DNA of 64,000 bases from Escallonia rubra (lineage: Eukaryota > Streptophyta > Magnoliopsida > Escalloniales > Escalloniaceae), in assembly GCA_033065855.1 (NCBI GenBank), contig JAVXUO010000144.1, positions 124,001 through 188,000 on the forward strand, read 5' to 3'. The translations under genes and the position numbers were made by a program. The stretch's first letter is position 1, and each line of letters opens with the position of its first letter. A model generated the notes under the pieces. The model had not been told where the DNA came from. It saw nothing but the letters and a program-made list of their open reading frames with translations, and made no database searches. This document shows, one piece after another, positions 12,546-24,416 of the stretch.

Positions 12546-12582
12546 CCCCCACTTTAAACTGAGACAAGATAAAGGGACACCT

Positions 12583-13480
12583 TCAGGAATGCTGAGAGTA
12601 GAAATTATTCTCCCTTCCTCTTGAACTTGATTGTGCACCGAAGTTAGAAATATTCTGTGTGGGATCTCCCTTTCCTCCTCCTTCTCTGTGATCTGACTTG
12701 TTTCTATTTCCATCCTTATCTCCTTGTTCATCCACAACACGTTGAAATGATGGATCTCCTCCATTTGACTTTGGATTGTTCGGCATATCGGTGCACGAAA
12801 TAGGTTGTGTATATGGGGTAGAAGATTTGTCATTTCTAGAATGATCTGGTGGTCTTCCCACCGCTGCAACGATGGGAAGAATAGAAGGTGTTTGAGTATC
12901 GTGAAATCTGGAGGATGAGGTAAACTCCATCGTAGAGGTTGCTGTTGGGTTTCTGTCAACTCTATAGTAGTCTGCACGTAGATATCTCTTCTCTTCCTCC
13001 TCGTCAGCCGTTAGATCATCCTCTATATCCATCTCCACCGTTCCCTGGCTATTGGGCCAAAACTTTCCATTTAGCGGCATTCCCGACGAAGCTTGGAGGG
13101 CTTGAACGCTAAATGTATCCTCTGGATGATCTGCTACTTTGATTGGGTCTGCCAGCATAAGGCCTTTTCCTTTCCCTTTGAGTGGGCTGTTCACCTTTTG
13201 GGATTGTATTTTTCCATCTTTTTCCTATATATCACGGGGACTCTTTTCTTTTTTGACGTTCTACATCTCTCATCTCGATTTCCAGTGGGCCGAATCTATT
13301 GGATTGACTGTTCGGTTCCTTAGCCTTGTTTGCTATAACTCTTCGGCCCTTTTTCCTGGCAATCATCCATGGGCCAAAGCCATCAGCGTTTTCCCAGACT
13401 TGAGCTATGTTAGTTTCATTATGATTTTGACCCGAATTCTAACGTACTGGACCGTTGGCAATCCCTTGTAATAATTATTT
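12583..13480 (-). pseudogene. LINE ORF1 C-terminal fragment
   Basis: Minus-strand translation includes the ENADGFGPWMIARKKGRR block and a downstream acidic, serine-rich region (MDIEDDLTADEEEEKR). This resembles the tail of plant L1 ORF1 proteins that precede an endonuclease ORF. The RNA-binding N-terminal domain is missing because the element is truncated, and a stop lies near the 5' edge. Its end overlaps the start of ORF2 in another frame, as is common in plant L1 elements. Confidence 0.6.
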
Positions 13481-14185
13481 AAATCGTAGTTTTCAAACAA
13501 ATGGGTGTTTTTCTCATGTTGCAAGAGTGCAATAGCACGTCTCTAGTTCAATAAGAGGCATAACCTTGTGTGTAGTTTTCCTGTAAATCGTTCCATAATT
13601 CCTCAGCAATGTCTACGGTCCTGTTTGAAAACTATTTAATTTTTAATTTTTTTCTCCAGTTTTGTAAACTGGAGAAAAAAACGCATTTGACACACAATTT
13701 TTGTTTTTTTTCCCTTCAGTTTTGAAAACCAATTTTTAAAACATAACTGTTTTTGAAAACTTCCATTTTGGAGTTTTGGGTTTCCAGTTTTGGTTTTATT
13801 TTGAGACCACCACCACCCCCTCCCCCCGCCACAGCCACTGCCCGCCTCCGGTCACCACCACCGGCCACCGTCAGCCACCGCCGGCCATCACCACGCCCCA
13901 CCACATCCACCGCAATCACCACAAAAGAAAAAACTCAAAATAAAAACTGGGTAATCAAACATCGAAAAGAAAAAAACTCAAAATAAAAACTAAACTGGTT
14001 TTTGTTTTTTTTGAAAATAGAAAATCAAAACTTGAAATGATTTCAAATAGACTCGCGTGCAATTGTATTTTGGAGCTCCTTTCATAATGCATTAGTGAGC
14101 CATGCCTGGACAAATGTGTTCATTGAGCCCATAAATGGAAATTCAGGGATGAAGTGTCTGGCTTCTTCGATCCATTCATAAAACC
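13481..14185 (-). mobile_element. Copia-type gag remnant, interrupted by a MITE
   Basis: Pieces at 13481-13616 and 14055-14185, read on the minus strand, resemble the N-terminal gag region of plant Ty1/copia elements. A MITE separates them, and a 10.7-kb hAT insertion separates them from more of the same gag and leader at 24943-25250. It is a broken fossil with several breaks. Confidence 0.6.
13617..14054 (+). mobile_element. MITE, family with a CCACCG-type core, copy 2
   Basis: Termini are GGTCCTGTTTGAAA on the left and, on the opposite strand, GAGTCTATTTGAAA on the right. The arms share CTCCAGTTTTG and ACTCAAAATAAAAACT blocks with copy 1. The core (about 13806-13905) is a CCACC/CCGGCCACC-rich tract. 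The termini are more diverged than in copy 1. No transposase is encoded. Confidence 0.75.
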
Positions 14186-15189
14186 TAGAAATGTCAAAAG
14201 GGTCAGGCCTCCAGCGGGCCAGGCCGAACTAGCCCTAAAACGGCCCAGGCCGACCCGACCCTCATGGTGAACAGTGATGGCCCTAGTCCATAGGGCCAAG
14301 GGCCAGGCTGAATTATTATGAAAAAAAGCACGGTCCTGCTCGGCCCTAAAAAAGCCCAGGTCATACCCGATCTAAGCCCGAAAAGTAGCCCAGGCCTGGC
14401 CTCTTTTTTTGGCCCGGTCCGAAAAGTCCGGGGTTTGGCCTGGCTCGGCCTGGAAACAGTCAGATTCCCTCCAACAGCTAGAAGTGTCAAAATTTTCATT
14501 TTTCTTACCCCCCTAACAGCTATATAACAGCTAGTTTGGGGGGTATTTTCATCCAACAAGGTTTCAACAACTCTTTTATGCACTTTTATATTTTTTGCCT
14601 TCCCCAACAACTATAAACGGCTAGTTTTCAAGGATATTTTGGTCGTTTGTGAATTTTGAAAAATTTATAAATTCACCATATCTTCTTCACATTTTTCATA
14701 CCAATCTTCTCACTCTCTTATCTAATTCTACAATCTTTCCTACCATTCTTATTTGTTACTAAGTACGAACCTTCTCAAATTTTCAATTACAAGTATTATT
14801 TAATTATTTACTACTTTTATTCTTTTCCATTTAATTACTCTTACCAGTTTTATTTTTCACTCTTATCAAAGAATATTTGCGGCAAATATCTCGAGATTAT
14901 TTAGATCATGTAGCAAAAAATGTCCAGCACCACCATAAGCACGACAAGCACCAAAAATTCAAGATCCACCACTAATGGTTATAGATACCAAAATCAATTT
15001 AAGCAAAGTATTTTAGATTTTGAATATATACCTTCACAAGATACCCAATATTTTAGTTAAGGACGCAGCTCGATTGGTGACACTACTACTCCGGACATAA
15101 TTTTACCCCAATGAATGGTCATCATGATGAAGGATCGGGCAATCCTGCTTCTAGTCCACTAGAAGTCTAAAAGGGAAAAGAAAAAAGAA

Positions 15190-15815
15190 AGAAAGAAAGC
15201 TCAGTGTTGGAATCATTTTGACGATATTACAATTGATGGCGTTCGAAAAGATCAATGTAAGTATTGTGAAAAATTATTTTTGTGTGTTAGTGGTAATGGA
15301 CATCTTAATAGGCATTACCCGACATGTGCACATAATCAAGGCCATGTCAATTATATCCAAACACAGTTATCTTTTGATTGTAAGTTATTTATTTATAGTC
15401 AGCGAGACCAAAGAGACGGTGTTGATGAATTTATTATTCACGATGAACAAGCTTTTGATTTTTCTGATGATGATAAGTATTCTTGATATATGAAAACTTA
15501 CATGCAACCTTTGTATAAAAAGATTCATAGAAACACATCTAGGTCTGATGTACTTAGACAGTATAATACTGCTAAAGGATGCTTGATGGATTATTTTGAT
15601 AAATTTGATGGTAGAGTTAGTCTTACTTTTGATATGAAATCTCCTTTTACTCTAGCTAATTATGCTTGTATGACGGCCCATTGGATTGATTTTGATTGGC
15701 TTATGAACAAGAGAATTGTCGGGTTTGAACTCTTTTGCTATTCGCATGATGCTATTAATGTTGCTAATATTATAGTCCAAGTATATAACATGTTTAAAAT
15801 AAATGACAAGATTAT
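15190..15815 (+). pseudogene. hAT transposase, N-terminal half (outer element)
   Basis: A BED-type zinc finger is readable: WNHFDDITIDGVRKDQCKYC, then HLNRHYPTC. This leads to an acidic stretch and a stop near 15486. The frame goes on with YKKIHRNTSRSDVLRQY, EGRV-like DGRVSLTFDMKSPFTLANYACMTAHWIDFDW and NKRIVGFE, typical of the RNase H-like catalytic fold of plant hAT transposases (first part). Coding is cut at 15815 by the inserted element and resumes at about 23142. The internal stop and the damage at the 3' end make it a pseudogene. Confidence 0.85.
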
Positions 15816-17397
15816 GAGTAGGGCTGAGCACGGTTCGGTCGGTTCGGTTTGGAGGCTAAATACCAAACCAAACCGATCAACATCGGTTTGAAAAAAAATA
15901 AACCAAATCGCGTTCGAACGGTTTCGGATTGAATGGATCGAACGGTTCGATTTGAGCAGATCAATTGGTTTGGGCTAGACTCCTTTCTAGTCCCAAAAAA
16001 TAATAATAAATTGTGTACTAAAAATTCAAAGAAGTAACCAAGCAATAAAAGTTTAAAATCCTAATTAGATTACATAACATTCAAGACAGAATTAGTATTT
16101 ACACAATATCATTAATTTACAATTATATGTTAAAGTTGTAATCAAATTACATAACTCTAAAGAGATCATTACATGGCATGAGTTTTCTAATCAAATTAGA
16201 TAACTCTAAAGAGATCATTACACGGCATGAATTAAAGTTGGCATCATTAAACAGTATCATTATAACAACCAGATTAAGTTAAATAGGGAACAAGTCTTGA
16301 GGATCAACTTTGGCATCTTCAAGACCTTAATCACCAATCAACCTTCAATCAGCATATAATTTCTAAAAAATGAAAATGAAAAGGAATCAGCATATAGGAA
16401 TCAGCATAACAGTCATAACTAGCAGTAACAGATATAATCAAGAGACAAGAGGACAAAAATTGCCAAAGCATTTGGATATGTTCTGCATACCAGATTTTAG
16501 GTAAACAAATACAAAAGTAATGCAGAACAAGAGTACAGAGAAAGACCCAATAAGGAGATAAAGTTAGAAAAGATGCTTACAGGAAGGAAACAAAGTTATA
16601 AACTAAAAACACACTGAATGTAGATGGAGCTCATGAATACAGAAAAAATTGGCAGATGCATTCCGTAAATGAAGAGCTAAGTATCACATAATAGCAAGTA
16701 TAACTAATGCGCCCAGAGAAGCTAAACACCTATACTCGTACTGCCAGACAGCCAAAGGAAGTCTTGTCATTTGGAATTTGCTGGATTAAGGAGCTAACAG
16801 AAACAACAAAATGATACAATACATTTCAACCATAATAAATCAAGTAAATCTGAAAAATTGATTCACTAATTTATTCAAAGGAATCAGTATGTTATTAGTT
16901 ACTCTAAATTCTCTAGATACCCTTTGGTCTATTTGGTGAGATTTGGTCAGATCATGTGGTGAAGAGAAGAAACTGAAGAGAAAATATTCAAGAAACAAAA
17001 GGAAAGAGAAGAAACAGAAGAAATGGAGACATAACTTCGTACTTGGAGACTGAAGGAGATTGGAGGTGCCTGCGGGAGGAGAGACGTCAAAGATGGAGGC
17101 ACAGCCGTGGGAGGTGGAGATGGCGGCTAGAGGAGAAACGTGACTGAGGGAGGTGCTGCCGTGGAGGTGTGGAGCAATCGGCAGAATGGTAGATCTTGAC
17201 TCAAGATCTGGAAGTTGAGGCTCGGCATAATCGGCAGAGCGGAGGCTGAGGACCTAAGGCTGTGGAGCAATCCTGATCTGACGGCGTGTGAAAACTGAAA
17301 AGTAGGAATTAGGATAAATGAAATTTAGGGTTACTTGCTATTTATAATAATGTGTTAAGTGTAAATAAGAAATTTAATAAAATTAATTGGGGTTAGT

Positions 17398-17399
<2 letters not shown>

Positions 17400-17439
<40 letters not shown>
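17400..17439. repeat. (TA)n microsatellite, left
   Basis: About 40 bp of alternating TA. It is the first of three TA tracts that punctuate the foldback element and the viral insertion; the others are 17643-17665 and 22965-22989. Confidence 0.95.
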
Positions 17440-17440
<1 letters not shown>

Positions 17441-17624
17441 CGCTAGCAAGTTGCTAGCGCTGTTTGGCCGTCCGCTACATAATGTATCGGACGATAATTT
17501 ACCGTCCGCTACATTATGTAGCGGACGGTGAAAAAATTCACTGTTGTGGGGCGCGATCTGGCCGTCCATTCTCCCCCGTGGACGGCCAGATCGCGCTAGC
17601 AACTTGGGTTAAGTTGCTGGCGCT
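17438..17624. mobile_element. Small foldback MITE with nested hairpins, flanked by (TA)n
   Basis: Ends are related inverted repeats (TAGCGCTAGCAAGTTGCTAG at the left; the right end on the opposite strand reads TAGCGCCAGCAACTT). Inside are two perfect hairpins: arms of 14 bp at 17501-17529 (ACCGTCCGCTACAT with its complement around one T) and arms of 17 bp at 17551-17567 and 17580-17596 (GCGCGATCTGGCCGTCC). TA tracts lie on both sides. The arrangement recalls Micron-type MITEs of plants, which sit in (TA)n; this assignment is by structure only. Confidence 0.65.
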
Positions 17625-17642
17625 ATCATTTTATCAGCTCCC

Positions 17643-17665
17643 ATATATATATATATATATATATA
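17643..17665. repeat. (TA)n microsatellite between foldback MITE and viral segment
   Basis: Short TA tract directly preceding the first viral coding sequence. Confidence 0.95.
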
Positions 17666-20600
17666 GTTGTCCTAGGAAACATAATAGTAGAAACTTTAAA
17701 GCTTTAATAGTAAATAATACTAATGAAGACCTTTTAGAAGTAGATGAAACTCTTAGCGATACTGAAAGTATATATAGTATAAAATCCATAGAAGAATATT
17801 CAGATGAAAGACAAATAGAAAATAAAGGTAGTGAAGATGAAGAAGATTTTCCGGTAGAAACCACAAACCAATTAGATAATTTTATAAATTCTTTAAGAGA
17901 TTCTAATATTTATAATCTTATGTTTAAACCACCTTTAGCAAATCTTAATATAGAAGATGTTTGTACCCATGAATGGGAAATAGGAAAAGGATTAGATACA
18001 CAACCTTGTTATTTATGTAATTGGTTCCCTGCAATAAAAGTAAGATGCAAATGTCAATTATGCTATAAAGAAGCCTGTAATAAATGTTTAAAGAAAAATT
18101 TCAATATAGAAATATGTAAACCCATAGATACAACAAAAACTAATATAGACAAAGTATATTATGATAAAAATGTAAGCAGAAGGTTAGAATACCTAGAACA
18201 AAAAACTTCCCAACTAGAACATGAAATTCTAGAAATAAAAGATCAACAAACTATAGAAATAGTTGATCATACAAACAAACAATTACTACAAACAACCAAA
18301 GGTTTTAATATACAAAAAATTCTGTACTACTGATAGATTTGGTAATTTAATCACTATAAGAGTACAAGTAGAACATTATAATCAGATTTCAGAAACTAAT
18401 GCTATTATAGATACAGGTTGTACACTTACGGTAATAGACCCAAGCATCATTAATCCTAATTACATAAAAACCTTTGATACACCCGTAACTGGAGTAGGTT
18501 TTTCTAATACACCCATAAAATACTTAAATTATATTAATAATGCAACCCTTACCTTCTTAACTCAATGCAATACTCAGTCTAACCCTTATTATTTAAAATC
18601 AGCCTTTTGTGCACCAGTAAATCATAATGAAAGAAATATAATTGTAGGCATTAATTTTCTCTTAGACCAAAATAATCTTTTAATAATATCTAGAGACTAC
18701 GTCCAACTAGCACAGAATTCTACCCAAACACCTATTAATATAGATACACTCTCAGAGTACGTTCAGAAGCGTGGTGGGCATAGTAAATTATTAATAGAAA
18801 AAACAGTTAAAAGAAAAAATAAAATTTGTGATGAATGTAGTTTAGGAAAAACAAATTATTGCATAACAAATATATATCAAGATCATATAGATGAATGTTT
18901 ACATATAGAAGAGTTAGAAGACCTAGACATAAAAGACTCTAATAATATAAATCTTGATAATTATAATCAAGAAAAAGTTAGTTATAATTTAATAAACCAT
19001 TTTTATAACAAATCGGATATAATTAGAGCAATAGATAAATTACCTTTCATAGGAGAAGACCCCATTAAAAGATGGGATTTAAATAAAATATACTGTAAAC
19101 TAGATATCATAAATCCTGATTATATAGTCAAAACAGCTAATATAGAAGCAAGTAGTCTAGACGCGGAAGACTTTAAAATGCACATAAAAGAATTGACAAA
19201 ATTAAAAGTAATTAAACCAAGTAATAGCCCACATAGATCAGCTGCATTTATAGTTAGAAATCATGCCGAAATACTAAGAGGCAAAAGTAGAATAGTAGTA
19301 AATAATTAAAAGTTGAATGATAATATTAGAGATGATAGTTATAATATTCCTAATAAAACTTTTTTGCTAAGTAAGATACATGGAAATCAAATATTTAGTA
19401 AATTTGATTGCAAGTCAGGTTTTTATCAGATTAAAATATGGCCAGAAGATGCTAGATGGACCGCATTCACTACTCCAGAAGGATTATACGAGTGGCTTGT
19501 TATGTCCTTTGGCCTTAAGACAGCCCCTAGTATATTCCAAAGAAAAATGGACAGACCATACAATGCTTTTATTTTAGTCTACAAAGATGATATATTGATA
19601 TGTAGTAAAAATGATACTGAACAGATAGTACATTTAGATCTAGCATTTAAGCTTTTTAAAAAATATGGTTTAATTTTAAGTAAAAAGAAAATAGAACTGT
19701 TTAAAACTAATGTCAATTTTTTTGGAATGGAAATAGGAAACGGCAAAATTAAGCTACAAGAACATATAGCTAAAAAGATTCTAGACTTTCCAGATAAATT
19801 AGAAGGACTTAAACTAATACAAGCCTTTTTAGGACTAGTAAATCAAGCTAGAATATATTTTAAAGACCTTAGCAAATTATTAGGACCTTTGTATAACAAA
19901 ACTCGCAAAACAGGTCAAAGACATTTTAATGCAGAAGACATTAAATTAGTTAAAGATATTAAAAAAATAGAGTAAGACAACTTCCTGATCTACACTTATC
20001 ATTAGATACAGATTATTTAATCATCCAGACCGATGGTTGTAAAGAATGATGGGGAGCAGTCTTGTACTGCAAACCCAATAAGTACAGTCATAAGAAAGAA
20101 GCACGAGTTTGCAGATATGCTAGTGGTAAGTATAAAGAAAGTAATCAATATCTAACTAGTTTAGATTATGAATTACTAGCCATAGTTTATGCTTTAGAAC
20201 ATTTCAAAGCTCTTTTAATTTCAAAGCATGAATTCTGTATTAGAACAGACTGTGAAGCCATAGTTAGATATAACAAAAACAAAGACTCTAGATATACAAA
20301 TAGATGGTTAAAGTTTATGACATCTTTAAGTAATTACAGAATATATAAAATAGAATGGCAGCATGTCAAAGGAATAAATAATTCTATTGTTGATTTATTA
20401 TCTAGAAAGATTTTATCTTAAGATAACCTCATACAATTAATAGTAGAATCAAACAAGTTTCTTGTTTTTATTACAGATGGCATCATCATCCCAGAACAAG
20501 TTTACTCAGACCACTAGTTTCAGACCCCAACTTAGCCAGACAAGCCCGGTATTTCCTTTTCTCTATACTAGTTTTGTTGACAGAGGAAAGAGTAGGATAA

Positions 20601-22964
20601 ATTTTGAAGGTAAAAATTTAGAAATAATCCACGTAAGATCTAAGTTTCAAATTAAAAACCCTAAAATATGACCTTTTCCTGATGACCAAAAGGGCCTTTT
20701 AGATGTACCAAAAAAAAGGGCCTTTTAGATAATTTGTGGCAATCCTTTTTAAAGAAAGACAATGGGTGGTTTATAAACGCCCTAAATGCTTTAGCCAATT
20801 ATTTTCATAAACTTAGAGAAACTAAGAAGTAGAATTTTTATTGTGTTTTTAAAGGTGCCATCCCAGGCATTTATAAACATTATCCAGAGGCAATGGTAGG
20901 AGGTGTAGGAAATCACCCCCAACCATGGTACAAGGGAACGTTTACATTTTTTGAAGCCCGTACCCTTATCCAAAACAATTATGGGGCAAATTACTATATT
21001 AGTCCAGAATGTCAAGAATCTTCTTCTTCTTCAGACAGTAATACAGATTGTCAAAACTGCAATACACTTTTTAAGCATTTTAACATTTTAAAAAGTAGGA
21101 CAGACCATTTAGCTTTAGAAAAGGCAAATTTTGAGCAGCAAATTGCCCAACTTAGAACCCATATACAAGTATTAGAATTAGAAGCCAACGACTGGAAAAA
21201 TATATACACCAATCTTCTTTCCAAACAGCAGTCGTCACAACCCACTATCTTGGGGACAAAAGAGATAGCTAGTCCGGATTCACAGGCTTCCGGTAAAGAC
21301 AAGTCAAGTCCTGTTACAGCTGGTAATTTGCTCAAAATTACTGAAAAACCTTTGTCTTCAGGAAAATGAACTCCTAGTCCAGTTTAACAGGTAACTGGTA
21401 AAGACTTATCAAACCCTGTCAAAGTTGGAGGTTTACTCAAAATCTCTGAAAACCCTTCTAGTTCGGGAGAAAGAACTGCTAGTCCAGATATACAGGTATC
21501 AGGTAAAGACAAATTAATTCATGAAACCCCTGGCCGTTTCGGTAACACGGAACAAAATAGAAGGAATAAGAAAAAAGCAAAGAGACAGGCCTATGCCGTC
21601 CAAAAACAGGTAGCAGAAGCTTTTACAGACTTAATCAGCAAAACTTTTGGCAGCATCAACACTACAGGACACAACAAGACTGAAGACATTAAGAATTCGG
21701 CTACAACAAGCAGCTTCTTTGCAGACCCTCTAGAACCAAGCCTTAGCAATAGTTTATTTCAAGACGCCCAAGGACCAGATAATAGCCTTATCAGTATAGA
21801 AGACTCATCTAGTAGTTCCTCAGAAGACTTGAAGACAGAAAAACTTGAAGACAAGTGAAAGACAGAGGGAATCTATTTTTAGAAAAAACAAAACTAGTTT
21901 GTTCACATGGCATCTACTTTTAGAAAAGGCCTTTCTGCCAAAGCAGATTCCAAAGCAGTTATTAAAGAAAGAAGACAAGCCAACTTTAGATGGCATCTAC
22001 TTTTTGAAAAAGCAAGACAAGCTTTTTCAAAAGAAGAAGACCTTTCGTCAAAAAACAGATTCCAAAGCTATTACTGAAAAATGAAGACAAGACAACTTTA
22101 AATATTTACTTTACTTTACTTTACATTGACAGCTTTGTACTTTAAAGACTTTTAGAAAAGTAATTTGTAATGTAGTCTTTTAAGTAATATCCAGTAGGAC
22201 ACCTGTAAAAGCAGGCAATCATGTAAATACTCTGTAGCTAGCTTTTTCTGCCTATTTAACGGAAGGCAGTCTTCGCTTGTAGATACGCTTACACATTCCA
22301 GCAATCAAAAAGACGTTCTCTCAAAAATCTTCTTTTCTTCATGTTCTCAAGCATCCTGTAAAGAAACTCTACTATTGCCTTAATCATATCAGCTATATTC
22401 TCAAGTAAGCTATCACTCTCTTATTCTGGGGTGAACACGCTCTAGTGGTGAAAGACATTCTATGAACTGAAAGAAATTATCTCAGGTCTAGCATGACTAG
22501 AAACAACTTTATATAGTTAAGACTTAGAGATCATATGGCATTTACTTGGCTTCAGAGAGACTCTGCCCAATTTTAAAATGATTATGCTTTCTTAAAAGAA
22601 CTATCAATGTTATCTTAATAGAATTAACAAAAGTGGAAGCGAGTCATTTAAGGTTTTTTGCCGAGTGATGTCGTTTGAAAACCTGTAGACTAACGCATAC
22701 CCTGAGTTTTTCTAAAAAGATATACGCTGATACGTTCTAAACCAGCATCCTGAAATTTTAAAACTCAAACCAGACTCTCTCTATGACTTTAGTTATTTTC
22801 TTTGAAATCTTCTCTCTATTCCGCTGTGTCTGCATCTTTGCTATGTTATCATCCACTATGGTAAAGGTCTAACCGGGGACTTTTTGTTTTCTAGCCAACC
22901 CCCTCCCATTTTGGTATTTTATCTCAGGTCTAGCATGACTAGAAACAACTTTATATAGTTAAGA
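17665..22964 (+). mobile_element. Endogenous caulimovirid (pararetrovirus), florendovirus-like; broken fossil
   Basis: In order on the plus strand: the back part of a capsid region with its Cys-rich zinc-binding block (about 17950-18110), an aspartic protease (about 18330-18720), a reverse transcriptase (about 19150-19900), RNase H (about 20060-20420), and a second reading region with a viroplasmin-like domain and a long hydrophilic coiled-coil tail (about 20470-21850). A non-coding region follows, with a TATA-like TATTTAA near 22254. A movement-protein region at the 5' side was not seen, so the copy is incomplete, and it has several breaks. There is no integrase or LTR, as expected for Caulimoviridae. 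Placement between TA tracts fits the known preference of florendoviruses. The family call is firm; the genus is tentative. Confidence 0.88.
22477..22964 (+). repeat. 46-bp direct repeat at the 3' end of the viral segment
   Basis: An identical 46-bp stretch, beginning TTATCTCAGGTCTAGCATGA, occurs at 22477-22522 and again at 22919-22964, 442 bp apart. The second copy runs straight into the right (TA)n tract. This may reflect overlapping genome ends of a circular viral DNA at integration, or a later local duplication. Confidence 0.9.
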
Positions 22965-22989
22965 ATATATATATATATATATATATATA
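22965..22989. repeat. (TA)n microsatellite, right of viral segment
   Basis: Alternating TA, directly after the second copy of the 46-bp direct repeat. Confidence 0.95.
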
Positions 22990-23141
22990 ATATTTTAAGT
23001 ACTGTCGGTTCGGTTTAGTTTATATCTGTTTCAAAAAATCCAAATCGACTGTTTTTGCGATTGGTTTGGAATTTATCAGATTGGTTGGTTCGGTTTTCAC
23101 GGATGAATTGATTTTCACGGTTTAAATGCTCACCCCTAATT

Positions 23142-24416
23142 ATGAGTATCAGTTTTGATAATGCTTCTGACAATATAGCTTCTGTTGAAGTCTTAAAGGG
23201 GAACCTTAGACTTATACTTGGTGGTAAATTATTTCATGTTCCATGTGTTTGCCATATAATTAATTTAATTGTTCAAGATGGTTTAGCTGCTTCAAAATAT
23301 ATTCTTCACAAAATGAGAGGTATGATTGCGTATATTAATTGTTCATCCGAGAATACATTAATTTAAAGCTTTGTGTGTTCAATATAGTTTGTCTCGTAGG
23401 AGAGCACTTACAGATGTCGTGCATAGGTGGAGCTCGACATATCAAATGCTTTTACATGTTATGGTATACAAAGAAGTGTATATTCACTGCATACTAACCA
23501 TGTTCCCACAAGGCTTGCCAAGTCACGACGAATGGCAGATGGCTGCACACCTAGTTGAAATTTTGGAGGTATCTTAGACATCTACCATTCTTTTGTCTGG
23601 TACGCACTATGCCACGTCCCCTATCGCTATAGTAGAAGTTCTAAAAATTGCTAACATTTTAGCAAAAAATTGAGATATATAGGACCCTTTCAAGGTATAG
23701 TAGAACAGATGGACACTAAGTTTACTAAATATGGGCGGATTTGCCTCTTGTTTTTGTTGTCGTCACTTGTTTGGATCCTAGGTTAAATTTGCATGGTGCG
23801 GATATTTCAATAGTATAAATATTTAAACAAATGTGCTACACGGAAGCGGCCGCCACAACCAAGCTTACAAAAAAAGTGAGTAAGTCACTTGAATATCTTT
23901 ATAACTTATATCAAATTTCCGCTGACGTGCGCAGTCTAGTTACATCGTCGAGCGGTCAAATATATTATGCGTCATATCTTAAAGGCCTTGAACATCTAAT
24001 TGCAAAACAAATAACAGGGAAATGTACTTCTAGTTCTACAGGTTCGCCTTCTTTTTCTTCTTTTAATAAAATTGGTTTAAATGCAAATACTCATCATTAT
24101 TCTTCATTATCAATGGATGAGCAGATGAATTTTAATTTGTTAATTTTTTGGGAACAAAATGCAAAAATTTATAAAACTTTATCCCAAATTGCTCGGGATG
24201 TACTATCGGTGTAAGCCTCCACTGTTGCTTCAGAGTCGGTATTTTCAGCGAGCAGGAGGGTACTGGATGACAGGAGGAATTGTCTTAACCCCGAGTTACT
24301 CGAATTATGTATATGTTGGAAGGATTATCTTGATGCAAAATACCGGGAGCATGATAAAACCACATGACGATAGACAAAGCAAGAATTCGAGTGTTGAAGA
24401 TCTTTCAGATGATTAG
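23142..24416 (+). pseudogene. hAT transposase, C-terminal half (outer element)
   Basis: Coding resumes after the inserted element with MSISFDNASDNIASVEVLKGNL and HVPCVCHIINLIVQDGL, the conserved CxxH-containing block of hAT transposases. RRALTDVVHRWSSTYQMLLHV and HDEWQMAAHLVEILEVS follow. Near 24090-24200 come MDEQMNFNLLIFWEQNAKIYKTLSQIARDVLSV and, in another frame, the hATC dimerisation segment (ASTVASESVFSASRRVLDDRR). At least two stops or frameshifts separate these pieces, so no full-length protein is made. Confidence 0.85.

Larger units (their letters stand above)
8450..13480 (-). mobile_element. L1-type LINE with RNase H, 5'-truncated and decayed
   Basis: The order on the minus strand is the C-terminal end of ORF1, endonuclease, reverse transcriptase, zf-RVT region, RNase H, then a poly(A) tail seen as a T run at 8451-8461. 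The 5' end lies within ORF1 at about 13480, the usual result of incomplete target-primed reverse transcription. Several stops and frameshifts interrupt ORF2, so it cannot be autonomous. The left edge almost touches the MITE ending at 8444. The right edge borders a Copia gag remnant at 13481. A target-site duplication could not be fixed. Confidence 0.88.
15819..23138 (+). mobile_element. hAT-like non-autonomous element nested in the outer hAT, carrying a pararetrovirus
   Basis: Left end TAGGGCTGAGCACGGTTCGG. Right end, opposite strand, TAGGGGTGAGCATTTAAACC. Both ends have subterminal GGTTCGGTTTGG-type repeats. The flanks are a perfect 8-bp duplication ATTATGAG (15811-15818 and 23139-23146), and outside it the transposase frame of the outer hAT continues. 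The interior (15890-17400 and 22990-23040) has no recognisable transposase. The 5.3-kb viral segment and a small foldback element occupy a (TA)n-rich spot inside it. Confidence 0.9.
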
